Of a DNA stretch of 64,000 nt, positions 42,342-50,204 are shown one piece after another. This stretch comes from Streptosporangium subroseum. Lineage in GTDB: Bacteria; Actinomycetota; Actinomycetes; Streptosporangiales; Streptosporangiaceae. The translations under genes were made by a program, and so were the position numbers. The stretch is taken from assembly GCF_900188345.1 (NCBI RefSeq), contig NZ_FZOD01000002.1, positions 227,630 through 291,629 of the forward strand. Direction: 5' to 3'. Under the pieces are notes generated by a model. It had not been told where the DNA came from. It saw only the letters and a list, made by a program, of their open reading frames with translations, and searched no databases. Position 1 is the first letter of the stretch. Every line of letters begins with the position of its first letter.

Positions 42342-44132
42342 ATGCCCTTTGTCGTCGATCTGACCCGTGGAACCGTCGAACGGGAGGATCGCTCCGCTGA
42401 GGCGGGTCACTTCGGTGGATCCATTCTCGGGTTGCGGCTGCTCGCCGAACGCACGCCCGCCGGTCTGGATCCGTACGATCCGCGGGCGCTCGTTTATGTC
42501 GCGGCCGGCGTGCTGGGGGGCGTACGGGGACCGGGGCTGGCCAAGTCGGTGTTCCTGGCCAAGTCGCCGCTGACCGGGGTGGCCGGGGAGACGCACGCGC
42601 TCGGCCCGTTCGCGGCGGGCCTTCGCGGTGCGGGCGCCGAGGCTCTGGCGATCACCGGCAGGGCGGAGACGCTCTCCTACCTCCTGGTCACCGGCGGCCA
42701 CGTCTCGATTCACGCCGCGGAAGAACTGCGGGGGCTGGGCACCGCCGCCACGACCGACGCCCTGCGCGCACGCCACGGCCAGGACGCGCACGTCGCGGCC
42801 ATCGGGCCGGCGGGGGAGAGCCTGGTCCGCTACGCGAGTGTGGTGACCGACTACGCCTTCGCCGCCGCGAGATACGGCGTGGGCGCGGTCTTCGGCTCCA
42901 AGAACCTCAAAGCGATCGTGTGCGTGGGAGACGCCCCGGCCTCCGTCGCCGATCCGGACGCGCTGGCCGGCCTGGCCGCCTTCTACCGGGAGGCGATCCC
43001 CGGTAATCAGCTCGCCGCGCTCCAGCACAGCGAGCCCGGGTTCGCCGGGTGGGTGGGGGAGACCCCGCAGCCCGGCTACCTGGCCGTGCGAAACTTCTCA
43101 ACCTCGGGGGCGAACGATCTGCGCCCCATCGCCCCGCACGCCTACGACGGGCGGGCGGTGGCGACCGAGGGCGGGTGTCCCGGCTGCCCCAATGACTGCC
43201 TCAAGGTGTACGCCCCGCAGGAAGCGCCCGAGCGGAGGTCCGGCGGGCTGGGCCAGGAGGCGGTCCTGTCGCTCGGCTGGAACCTGGGGATCGACGATCT
43301 CGACACGGTGCTCGGCGCCAACGCGCTCTGCCACGACCTCGGCCTCGACCCGGTCTCCCTCGGCGGGACGCTCGCCTTCGCGATGGAGTGCGCCTCCCGC
43401 GGCTTGCTGCCCGCGGGACCCGCATTCGGCGACACCGGCGCGCTCGACGGCCTGATCCGGGAGGTCGCGGCGCGGGACGGAGCCCTCGGCGACCTGCTCG
43501 CGGAGGGATCGGCCCGCGCCGCCCGCCGGATCGGACCCGGGGCGGAGCCGTACGCGATGACCGTCAAGGGCGCCGAGGTGCCGTGTTTCGACCCGAGGGC
43601 GCAGCCGGGGATCGGGCTCGGCTACGCCGCGGCTCCGAACGGCCCGCGCTACGACGCGCTGGAGCACGACCTCGACTTCGATCCCGAGCTCGGCCTGCCG
43701 TACTCCTTCCCCGAGGCGGCGCGGATCGGCGTCGAACCCGCCGAGGCGGTCACGCTGGACTCCGGGCGGGGGCGCCGCAGTGCTCGCCTGCTGCGGCTGT
43801 GGAGCGCCCTGGACGCGCTCAACCTCTGCGTCTTCGCCAGCTCTCCCACCAGGCCGCTGACGATCGACCACCTGACGTCGCTGGTCACCGCCGTCTCCGG
43901 GGCGAAGTTCACCGTGGAGGATCTGCTCGACGCCGGTCAGCGACGGCTCGACCTGATGCGCGCCTACGCGTCCCGGGAGGGAGGCGGGCCGGACGAGCTG
44001 CCCGGCCGCTTCCATGACGAGGCGGTCACCGCGGGGCCGTACGCGGGCGCGGTGCTGTCGCGCGACTCCTTCGCGCGGGAGCGTGACGCCTTCTACGAGG
44101 AGCTGGGCTGGAGCGACTCCGCCGCCGTCTGA
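42342..44132 (+). CDS. Aldehyde:ferredoxin oxidoreductase family (tungsten enzyme)
   Basis: This encodes a 596-residue AOR-family protein. AOR N-domain segments GSILGLRLLAERTP and KSPLTGVAGET, then the [4Fe-4S] ligands Cys279, Cys282 and Cys286 (CPGCPNDC) and Cys496 (NLCVFA), match the CxxCxxxC...C pattern of tungstopterin AORs. It oxidises aldehydes to acids with ferredoxin-like acceptors. ATG 42342 has GAGGAG eight bases before it. No ferredoxin or pterin gene is adjacent. The family is mostly from anaerobes, so its presence here is noteworthy. Confidence 0.93.
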   Translation: MPFVVDLTRGTVEREDRSAEAGHFGGSILGLRLLAERTPAGLDPYDPRALVYVAAGVLGGVRGPGLAKSVFLAKSPLTGVAGETHALGPFAAGLRGAGAEALAITGRAETLSYLLVTGGHVSIHAAEELRGLGTAATTDALRARHGQDAHVAAIGPAGESLVRYASVVTDYAFAAARYGVGAVFGSKNLKAIVCVGDAPASVADPDALAGLAAFYREAIPGNQLAALQHSEPGFAGWVGETPQPGYLAVRNFSTSGANDLRPIAPHAYDGRAVATEGGCPGCPNDCLKVYAPQEAPERRSGGLGQEAVLSLGWNLGIDDLDTVLGANALCHDLGLDPVSLGGTLAFAMECASRGLLPAGPAFGDTGALDGLIREVAARDGALGDLLAEGSARAARRIGPGAEPYAMTVKGAEVPCFDPRAQPGIGLGYAAAPNGPRYDALEHDLDFDPELGLPYSFPEAARIGVEPAEAVTLDSGRGRRSARLLRLWSALDALNLCVFASSPTRPLTIDHLTSLVTAVSGAKFTVEDLLDAGQRRLDLMRAYASREGGGPDELPGRFHDEAVTAGPYAGAVLSRDSFARERDAFYEELGWSDSAAV

Positions 44133-44207
44133 CCTTTTCCTCTCCCGCTCGACGAGATCACGGCCGGGGTCGACGCGGGCGGATCCGCCTGCTGCTTCCT
44201 CGACCCC

Positions 44208-44273
44208 GCCGAGGTCACCCCGGGACTCGTCCGGCCGCCGGTCCCGGGGGAATCGCATGGGCGTGACCTCGGC
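44208..44273. terminator. Nested hairpin between AOR gene and next promoter
   Basis: GCCGAGGTCAC (44208-44218) pairs with GTGACCTCGGC (44263-44273). Inside it CCCGGGAC (44219-44226) pairs with GTCCCGGG (44241-44248). It lies between the AOR stop and the promoter of the amidohydrolase gene; its right arm ends one base before the -35 box. It could terminate the AOR transcript or act as an operator. Confidence 0.55.
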
Positions 44274-44274
44274 G

Positions 44275-44303
44275 TTGACACCCCCGGGGAGGCGTCCTAG
44301 CTT
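44275..44303 (+). promoter_or_regulatory. Sigma-70 promoter of the amidohydrolase gene
   Basis: TTGACA (44275-44280) and TAGCTT (44298-44303) are separated by 17 bases, about 48 bases before the start codon. A short dyad, TCAA-ACGA-TTGA, lies in the leader just after it. Confidence 0.7.
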
Positions 44304-44351
44304 GTGCAAGATCAAACGATTGAACCGATAATCAACACCGAGGAGGGGTGG

Positions 44352-45194
44352 ATGTCCGTCATCGACTCCCACCAGCATTTCTGGAACCTGGAGACGGGTT
44401 CCTACCCCTGGCTGACGGCGGAGCTGGAGCCGATCTTCCGTACCTTCGCCCCGGAGGAGCTCATCCCGCAGCTCGCCGCGGCGGGGGTGGACCGGACCGT
44501 GCTGGTCCAGGCGGCGGACTCCTACGCCGACACCGACGCCATGCTGGCGCAGGCCGACGCGTACGACTTCATCGCCGCCGTGGTGGGCTGGGTTCCGCTG
44601 GACCGGCCGGACGAGGCGGCCGAAGCGCTGGAGCGGTACGGCAGGCACCCGAAGTTCGCCGGGGTCCGGCACCTCATCCACGACGACCCCGACCCCGACT
44701 GGGTGATCCGGGACTCGGTCGTCGAGGGCCTCGGCCTCCTCGCCGCGGCGGGGCTGCCCTTCGACGTGGTCGCGGTGCTGCCCAGGCACCTGGAGCACGT
44801 GGCGTTCCTCGCCGAACGGGTGCCGGGCCTGCGGCTGGTCATCGACCATCTGGCCAAGCCGCCGATCGCGGAGAAGGGCTGGGAGCCGTGGGCGTCGCTG
44901 ATCGCCCGCGCCGCCGAGCACCCCAACGTCTACGCCAAGGTCTCCGGTCTCAACACCGCCGCCGACGCCGAGAGCTGGACCGCCGAGGACCTCCGGCCCT
45001 ACGTCGAGCACGCGGTCGAGGTGTTCGGCCCCGAGCGGCTGATGTTCGGCGGCGACTGGCCGGTGTCCCTGCTCGCGGGCGACTACGCGAAGGTGTGGAA
45101 GGAGACGGGCATGCTCCTGTCGGGCCTCGACGAGGCCGCCAGGAACGCCGTCCTCGGAGGCACCGCCGCCCGCTTCTACGGGATCGAGAGCTGA
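44352..45194 (+). CDS. Amidohydrolase 2 (fuconolactonase/PDC-lactonase-like)
   Basis: This encodes a 280-residue amidohydrolase-2 TIM barrel. The metal-site motif DSHQHFW opens the protein; later GVRHLIHDDPDPDW, LVIDHLAKPPI, YAKVSGL and the final FGGDWPVS Asp are typical of L-fuconolactonase and related lactonases. It hydrolyses a sugar or dicarboxylate lactone. ATG 44352 has GGAGG five bases upstream. Its pairing with the AOR gene could mean an aldehyde-to-lactone-to-acid route, but it has its own promoter. Confidence 0.9.
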   Translation: MSVIDSHQHFWNLETGSYPWLTAELEPIFRTFAPEELIPQLAAAGVDRTVLVQAADSYADTDAMLAQADAYDFIAAVVGWVPLDRPDEAAEALERYGRHPKFAGVRHLIHDDPDPDWVIRDSVVEGLGLLAAAGLPFDVVAVLPRHLEHVAFLAERVPGLRLVIDHLAKPPIAEKGWEPWASLIARAAEHPNVYAKVSGLNTAADAESWTAEDLRPYVEHAVEVFGPERLMFGGDWPVSLLAGDYAKVWKETGMLLSGLDEAARNAVLGGTAARFYGIES

Positions 45195-45302
45195 TCGTCC
45201 TTGACCCGCTCGCCGCGGCCCTGACCATCCCCCGGAGCACCGGCCGTCGATCGCGATCGGCAGGACGGGAGCCGTCGTCGACGTCGTCCACCGGCCCGCC
45301 TA

Positions 45303-45337
45303 CCGTGCGGCCGGGCCGGAGGTGGCCGGCCGCACGG
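45303..45337. terminator. Bidirectional terminator between convergent genes
   Basis: CCGTGCGGCCGG (45303-45314) and CCGGCCGCACGG (45326-45337) form a 12-bp stem with an 11-base loop, between the amidohydrolase and Clp-N genes that converge here. Confidence 0.7.
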
Positions 45338-45398
45338 CAGGCAGTCCGCGGCCACGTCGTACGGAGGCGGAGGTTCGGCAGAGGAGGACGCTCGCCCC

Positions 45399-45941
45399 TC
45401 AGGCCGACCTGCGCAGGAAGTTCAGGCTCCTGGCCAGGGGGAGAAGGTCGACGCCGAGGTGGCGCAGGATCGACACGGAGGCGTTCGAGCCGTCGGCCAG
45501 CAGGCCCCTCAGCAGGTCCTCGTCCGTCACCCGGCTCCCGGAGCCGCGCCAGTTCATGGCGACCTCGACGACCTTTCTCGCCCTGCCCGTGAGGGGGAGG
45601 TCGCCGACCGGGCCGACGAGCACCACGTTCAGCGGGCGGACGCGGGAGCGGCGCAGCCGCCACGCCAGCGGGTCGTCCCGCCGGACCGGGATCCGGCGGC
45701 GGATCTCGTCCAGGTCGATGCCGAGGGTGGCCAGCAGTTCGCGATCACCCGCCCGGCGTTCTCCGATCTCCGTGCGGACCGCCTCGGGGGTGACCGTGAA
45801 GCCCGCCACCGGCCAGGATTCGGCCAGGGCGAGCAGGAACAGGTCCTCGTCGAGCGTGGTGCGGCCCTCGTCGAGGGCCAGAAGACCGGCACGGACCGTG
45901 GTCCGCCGGGCCTCCGGGGTGAATCTGGCGAACATCGTCAT
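45399..45941 (-). CDS. Clp N-terminal (Clp-R) domain protein
   Basis: This encodes about 180 residues without an ATPase module. It opens MFARFTPEARRTTVRAG and has two Clp-N-like repeats (DEDLFLLALAES near the start, TDEDLLRGLLADGSNASVSIL near the end). Clp-N domains normally recruit substrates or adaptors to ClpA/C; a stand-alone copy could be an adaptor or decoy. The start is ATG 45941 (4-base overlap with the HTH gene) or ATG 45935 (GGGAG at six bases). It is cotranscribed with the HTH gene. Confidence 0.8.
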   Translation of the reverse strand: MTMFARFTPEARRTTVRAGLLALDEGRTTLDEDLFLLALAESWPVAGFTVTPEAVRTEIGERRAGDRELLATLGIDLDEIRRRIPVRRDDPLAWRLRRSRVRPLNVVLVGPVGDLPLTGRARKVVEVAMNWRGSGSRVTDEDLLRGLLADGSNASVSILRHLGVDLLPLARSLNFLRRSA

Positions 45942-46165
45942 CTCCCGCCGTCGACGATCCGGTGTGCGTGCTTCCTGTGTGCCGTCTGCCGTTTCACGCC
46001 GAGTGCCGCGGCGATGGTCTCCCACGACGACCCCTGGAGCCGGGCGCTGGTGACGTGCACCGCCTCGAGCTCCTCGAGGAGCCGGCGCAGCGCGGCCACG
46101 GCGGTCAGCGCGGCCACGGGGTCCTTGCCGTCGACGGCCTCGGCGAGTTCGGTTACCGATCCCAT
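45938..46165 (-). CDS. Small HTH DNA-binding protein
   Basis: This encodes 75 residues from ATG 46165 (MGSVTELAEAVDGKDP). The C-terminal part, SSWETIAAALGVKRQTAHRK, is a sigma-region-4/HTH_23-like helix-turn-helix; the N-terminal half is a helical dimerisation-like segment. It is coupled to the Clp-N gene. The frame is open upstream through two palindromes to 46255; I prefer the internal start because the palindromes look regulatory. It probably binds those palindromes. Confidence 0.75.
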   Translation of the reverse strand: MGSVTELAEAVDGKDPVAALTAVAALRRLLEELEAVHVTSARLQGSSWETIAAALGVKRQTAHRKHAHRIVDGGR

Positions 46166-46166
46166 G

Positions 46167-46218
46167 GTGTCAGCATATGCTGACACTTCATTTTTGTCAG
46201 CATATGCTGACAAAAATG
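46167..46218. promoter_or_regulatory. Twin perfect palindromes containing TGTCAGCATATGCTGACA
   Basis: Two perfect palindromes share the 18-bp core TGTCAGCATATGCTGACA. The first spans 46167-46186 (20 bp); the second spans 46189-46218 (30 bp, flanked by T5 and A5). Their centres are 27 bases apart. They lie immediately before the HTH gene start and about 36 bases before the divergent DUF2203 gene, as a double operator would. I do not know a regulator with this site. Confidence 0.8.
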
Positions 46219-46253
46219 TTCGGTGATCGAGGGCCGGGCGACGGGCGGTCTCC

Positions 46254-46652
46254 ATGCGCGTTCACCGGCGAGACGATAACGTTCGGGGAGTGGACAGGAT
46301 CTTCACGCTCAGAGAGGCGAGGGCGCTCATGCCCGCCCTGCTGGAGCGGACCGACGAGTTCGTGAGCATGCGCGGAAAGCTGGCCGAGCTTGCCCACGAC
46401 CTCCGTGAGGACGGTGTGTCGGAGTCCGGCGGGCTGCCGGAGGCGAAGGCGTTCGAGGCGCGCCTGGACGAGATCCTCGGCTGGTTCGAGGCGGAGGGCA
46501 TCGAGGTCAAGGGCATCGCGCCCCTGCTGGTGGACTTCCCCTCGATGCTCGACGGGGTCTCGGTCCGACTGTGCTGGCTCGAAGGGGACCGCGACCTGGC
46601 CTGGTATCACCGCGACGAGCTCGGATTCGCCGGCCGCAGGCCCCTTCGCTGA
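46254..46652 (+). CDS. DUF2203 family protein
   Basis: This encodes up to 132 residues. DRIFTLREARALMPALLER, AHDLREDGVSESGGL, GIEVKGIAPLLVDFP, SVRLCWLEGDRDLAWYH and the closing GFAGRRPL are the DUF2203 hallmark. Function is unknown. The start is ATG 46254 (GGGCGG five bases upstream) or GTG 46290, which matches the usual family start. Divergent from the HTH/Clp-N pair and possibly under the twin palindromes. Confidence 0.87.
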   Translation: MRVHRRDDNVRGVDRIFTLREARALMPALLERTDEFVSMRGKLAELAHDLREDGVSESGGLPEAKAFEARLDEILGWFEAEGIEVKGIAPLLVDFPSMLDGVSVRLCWLEGDRDLAWYHRDELGFAGRRPLR

Positions 46653-46661
46653 GCGTGGACG

Positions 46662-47072
46662 TTACTCGATCACGAGGTTGACGGGGATGTTGCCCCGGGT
46701 GGCGTTGGAGTAGGGGCAGACCTGGTGGGCGGCCTCGACCAGGGCGGTGCCCTGCTCGCCGTGCAGCTCGTCGGGCAGCTCGACGCGCAGCGCCACGGTC
46801 AGCCCGAAGGTCCCGTCCCCCCGCACGAGACCCACCTCGGCGGTCACCGAGGCCTCGGAGGCGTCGAGCTTCATCTGCTTGGCGACCAGCTGCAGCGCGC
46901 TGGCGAAACAGGCGGCGTAGCCCGCCGCGAACAACTGCTCGGGGTTGGTGCCCTCGCCCGATCCGCCCATCTCCTTCGGTGAGGCGAGTGTCACGTCGAG
47001 ACGGTTGTCGGAGGACACCGCCCGTCCGTCGCGGCCGGAGGCGGTGGCGATGGCGGTGTAGAGCGCGCTCAT
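46662..47072 (-). CDS. ohr: Organic hydroperoxide resistance protein
   Basis: This encodes a 136-residue Ohr/OsmC-family peroxidase that reduces organic hydroperoxides. Redox cysteines Cys55 (YAACFASAL) and Cys119 (HQVCPYSNA) and the GGSGEGTNPEQLFAAGY segment with the catalytic Glu are present. ATG 47072 is preceded by AAGGAG. Divergent from ohrR, the standard arrangement. Confidence 0.95.
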   Translation of the reverse strand: MSALYTAIATASGRDGRAVSSDNRLDVTLASPKEMGGSGEGTNPEQLFAAGYAACFASALQLVAKQMKLDASEASVTAEVGLVRGDGTFGLTVALRVELPDELHGEQGTALVEAAHQVCPYSNATRGNIPVNLVIE

Positions 47073-47093
47073 GGGTTCTCCTTCTAGGTTTTC

Positions 47094-47134
47094 AGCAATT
47101 TCATTGTGCACGACCTAATTGCCCACAGTCAATT
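47094..47134. promoter_or_regulatory. Candidate OhrR operator(s) between ohr and ohrR
   Basis: AT-rich elements lie in the 78-base ohr/ohrR gap: CAATTTCATTG near 47094 and AATTG-N8-CAATT at 47117-47134. Both resemble the AATT-containing dyads bound by OhrR proteins. Binding is inferred from family knowledge. Confidence 0.55.
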
Positions 47135-47150
47135 TTGGTATGCTTCCCCC

Positions 47151-47582
47151 GTGAAAATGTTGCTGGAGAATCAGCTCTGCTTCGATCTGCACGCCGCGTC
47201 GCGGGCGATGGACGGTGTCTACCGGGGGGCGCTGCGCGAGCTCGGCCTGACCTATCCGCAGTATCTGGCGATGATGGTGCTCTGGGAGCGTCAGCCGGTG
47301 ACGGTCAAGGAGCTCGGGGAGGCTCTGCGACTCGACTCCGGGACGCTGTCGCCGCTGCTCAAGAGGCTGCAGGCGGCGGGGTTGGTAAGCAGGGAGCGCA
47401 GCGCCACCGACGAGCGTTCCGTGCTGGTACGGCTCACGCCGGAGGGTTCGGAGCTGAGGCAGCGGGCCCGCGAGGTTCCTCGCAAGATCTTCGAGGCCAC
47501 CGGCCTCGATGCCGCCGAGGGCAGGGAGCTGCAGCTCACCCTGCGCCGCCTCACCGCCTCCCTCGACGGCGCGTCCCGATGA
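47151..47582 (+). CDS. ohrR: OhrR, MarR-family peroxide sensor
   Basis: This encodes a 143-residue MarR-type repressor. Cys10 in ENQLCFDLHAASRAM is the sensing cysteine, oxidised by organic peroxides. The winged helix includes VKELGEALRLDSGTLSPLLK and SATDERSVLVRLTPEG. GTG 47151 is chosen; ATG 47157 is possible. It represses ohr. Its stop overlaps the next gene start (ATGA). Confidence 0.94.
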   Translation: MKMLLENQLCFDLHAASRAMDGVYRGALRELGLTYPQYLAMMVLWERQPVTVKELGEALRLDSGTLSPLLKRLQAAGLVSRERSATDERSVLVRLTPEGSELRQRAREVPRKIFEATGLDAAEGRELQLTLRRLTASLDGASR

Positions 47583-47929
47583 TCACGGCCGACGACGTGC
47601 GCCGCGTGGCCATGGCGCTGCCCCGGACGGAGGAGAAGATCGTCAGGGACCGGGTGACGTTCCGGGTGGGGAGGATCGTCTACATCGGGATCTCGCCGGA
47701 CGAGACCTCGATGGGCTTCGCCTTTCCCAAGGAGGAACGGCCCGCCCTGATCGCGGCCGAGCCCGAGAAGTTTCACATGCCCCGGCCCTCCGACGAGCGG
47801 TACAACTGGGTGCGGGTGTGGCTGGGCGCGATCGACGAGACCGAGATGCGCGAGCTCGTCGAGGACGCCTGGAGGATGGTCGTGCCCAAGCGCCTGCATT
47901 CGCTCCCAGGCCGGCACGCTACCCCTTGA
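47579..47929 (+). CDS. MmcQ/YjbR-family DNA-binding-like protein
   Basis: This encodes a 116-residue MmcQ/YjbR protein (ADDVRRVAMALPRTEEKIV, then TFRVGRIVYIGISPDETSM and WVRVWLGAIDETEMRELVEDAW). The fold resembles a double-wing DNA-binding motif; function is unknown. It overlaps ohrR by 4 bases and should be cotranscribed. Confidence 0.87.
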   Translation: MITADDVRRVAMALPRTEEKIVRDRVTFRVGRIVYIGISPDETSMGFAFPKEERPALIAAEPEKFHMPRPSDERYNWVRVWLGAIDETEMRELVEDAWRMVVPKRLHSLPGRHATP

Positions 47930-48277
47930 GGTTCCTACAGGTCCATATGGGCGCGGTGGGATGCGCCCCGAGCCGGACAGAAGGGAAGGGCGCCCGGTTG
48001 TGGCCACCCCTGGCAGGATGCCCTCATGTGCACCCAGGCAGAGGTAAGGGCGTCTTTCTTGGCGTTGGAGAAGGCGATCGCTGGGCTGGAGAACGACGTC
48101 AAGGGGCCGGCCGCCGACGTTAAGGCGATGCGGTCGGATGAATAATCGGCACCCGCAATCTCAGGCCCCACGAGTGCCTGGCTCGTCCGACGGCTCACGT
48201 AGGCGGGCGACAACGCTGTCCTGTTCGTGCACGCGCCGATGTCTCGGCTGCACGGTCACCGGATGGGAGATGCGCAT
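47930..48277. other. Intergenic region, one possible tiny gene
   Basis: Only one small frame (48026-48145, listed separately) has any support. The right part lies just after the XRE gene stop and contains no clear terminator. Confidence 0.35.
48026..48145 (+). CDS. Possible 39-residue protein
   Basis: ATG 48026 has AGGA eight bases upstream and encodes a helical, charged 39-residue peptide (CTQAEVRASFLALEKAIAGL near the start, ending KAMRSDE). I know no family for it. It could be an artefact of codon bias. Confidence 0.25.
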   Translation: MCTQAEVRASFLALEKAIAGLENDVKGPAADVKAMRSDE

Positions 48278-49117
48278 TCAGCCCTGGGCCGACGTGGAAT
48301 CGCGCGCACGGTTCAGCGTGGCCAGGGCTTCTTCGGACGGGCTGCCCGGTTCGGGGGCCAGAACCAGAAGCTGCTGGCCGGGGGACCCGCTGACGTGGAA
48401 AGCGTCCCATCTCAGGCTCACCCGGCCGATGCGCGGGTGACACAATTCCTTGATCTCGTTGCGTCTGATCCGGACATCGTGGCGGCTCCACAAACGACGG
48501 AACTCCGCGCTGTGCGACGACAGCTCCTCAACCAGGCTGGTCAGGATCGGGTGCTCGTCATCGGCTCTCATCGCGGCGCGCAGAAAGGCCGTCTTGTAGG
48601 AGGCGGCCTTCTCCCAGTCCGCGTAAAGCTCCGGTGCCCCCTCGCTCAGAAAGATCATGCGCAGGCAGTTGTCTTTGCAGTCCAGATCCTCGAAAAGGGC
48701 GTCAACCAGCGGATTGGCGGCCAACACGTCGAGACAGTGACTGATCACGAATACCGGGGTGTCGGTCCACCCCCTCAAAAAGCGGGCCATGGCGGGATTG
48801 ATCTGTTCTCTCTCGGTGATCACCGCGGGTGGCCGGGTGTGCGGGCGGGCAAGCTCGTAGAGGTATCTCGACGCGTCGGCGTCAAGCTGCAACGCCCGAG
48901 CGAGCGCCATCAGCACATGGTCGGACGGGTTCAGCTCGCGGCCCTGTTCCAGACGGGTGTAGTAGTCCGTGCTGATACCAGCCAGGAACGCGACCTCGTC
49001 ACGGCGCAATCCCGGCGTGCGGCGGCGACCGTAAACCGGTAGATCGACTTCCTTGATGGTCACCAGTTCACGCCGAGCGCGCAAGTACTCGCCAAGGCGA
49101 TTATCGATGTCCATCAT
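48278..49117 (-). CDS. XRE-family regulator with MmyB-like ligand domain
   Basis: This encodes a 279-residue regulator. The N-terminal HTH_31 (RRTPGLRRDEVAFLAGISTD, then YYTRLEQGRELNPSDHVL) is followed by an MmyB-like PAS-fold ligand domain (VFVISHCLDVLAANPLVDAL, then HSAEFRRLWSRHDV). In actinomycetes such regulators usually sit beside a reductase they control; none is adjacent here. The region upstream is AT-rich. Confidence 0.92.
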   Translation of the reverse strand: MMDIDNRLGEYLRARRELVTIKEVDLPVYGRRRTPGLRRDEVAFLAGISTDYYTRLEQGRELNPSDHVLMALARALQLDADASRYLYELARPHTRPPAVITEREQINPAMARFLRGWTDTPVFVISHCLDVLAANPLVDALFEDLDCKDNCLRMIFLSEGAPELYADWEKAASYKTAFLRAAMRADDEHPILTSLVEELSSHSAEFRRLWSRHDVRIRRNEIKELCHPRIGRVSLRWDAFHVSGSPGQQLLVLAPEPGSPSEEALATLNRARDSTSAQG

Positions 49118-50204
49118 GACATTTTATTTCGTAATTTTCACTGACCATGCCGGGCCTGAATGATTGAGCCGTAATTATTGCCAGGTCATATCAAGTAGTC
49201 CCCCGGATCGGGCAAAGACATGCAAGATCCACGGTGAATCATGTATTTCAGCCGGACCCACGGCGGGGAACCCCGCCCTTTATCTCTATCGCGGCCGGTG
49301 GAGAGAGGCATGGGTCAGTGGGATCGGCCATTAGACGACAGGCGATGACGGGCGGCACGGTGCGCGGCGGTAACACTCCGTCATGCCTGAACCCCAGGTG
49401 CGAGCAGCCCACAGCACGCTCGGCTTCCGCTGGACGAGACAGACCGAGCGGGTGGTAAGCATGCCGAGGCTGCCCGCCGTTCGGCGCACCTGCCGTCGGC
49501 TCAGCGGACATCCGTGCGTCATCGTGGCACCTCTTCTCCGCACAGGCCGAGGTAGCGAGCGATGTGACCTGCGTCATAGGTGCCGGGCCCCCATGTTAGC
49601 CACGCAGCTGGGCTGTAGCTTCTCGCCAGGGGCGGCGGAATCATTTCGGGGCGTTACTCCACGCTCGGATCAGATCACGATGGGTGATGCAAAGCCCCTC
49701 GGCTGAGGCGTCTCAGAGAGTGACAGCGTAAATCGCTGGCGACGACCTCAGACCTGTCAGAACCCCTCATCCCCCTCGAAGTTCCTCTCGAAAAGGATGG
49801 CGATGAACCTGCACAACAACTGGTCGATACTCTTATGGCGGCCGGCCACCCTGCTCACGTGGATGGTGGTGGCCGAAGGCCCCGCACACGTGTTGACCAA
49901 CAGATCAGTGACCGGCATGTGGGATGGACTTCCACCCCACGAGGCGTCGGCCTCCACGAAGTTTCCTTGCAAAAGCATCGATGACAACGAATACCCACGA
50001 GGAGGAGGTGACCATCTCTCAAAGGCCGGGCCGCCGCCTTCCCCGTCCTCGGCGACAAACTCCTCCGACCGACTCCGTCTCAGTTCCTCATGGGAAACCC
50101 ACAATCCCGCCGGAGGGCCGCCGACCGGCTCGATAGTCCGCAAGAGCGGCCTCCGGCATCACCTGCGTCTGCTGCATCCGAACCGTGCGCGCCAGCCGGC
50201 TCGC
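49118..50204. other. Long region without a recognised gene
   Basis: About 1.09 kb separate the XRE start from the first histidine kinase. The first 90 bases are AT-rich and hold the XRE promoter. Several open frames exist on both strands, but none shows a family match, consistent codon bias or a good ribosome binding site. A frame continuous with kinase 1 runs from 49797, yet its sequence is low-complexity Pro/Ser/Arg. A decayed gene is possible. Confidence 0.4.

Noticed and set aside
49248..49706. Candidate small genes on both strands between XRE and kinase 1
   Set aside because: No ribosome binding site, codon bias or similarity supports either strand.
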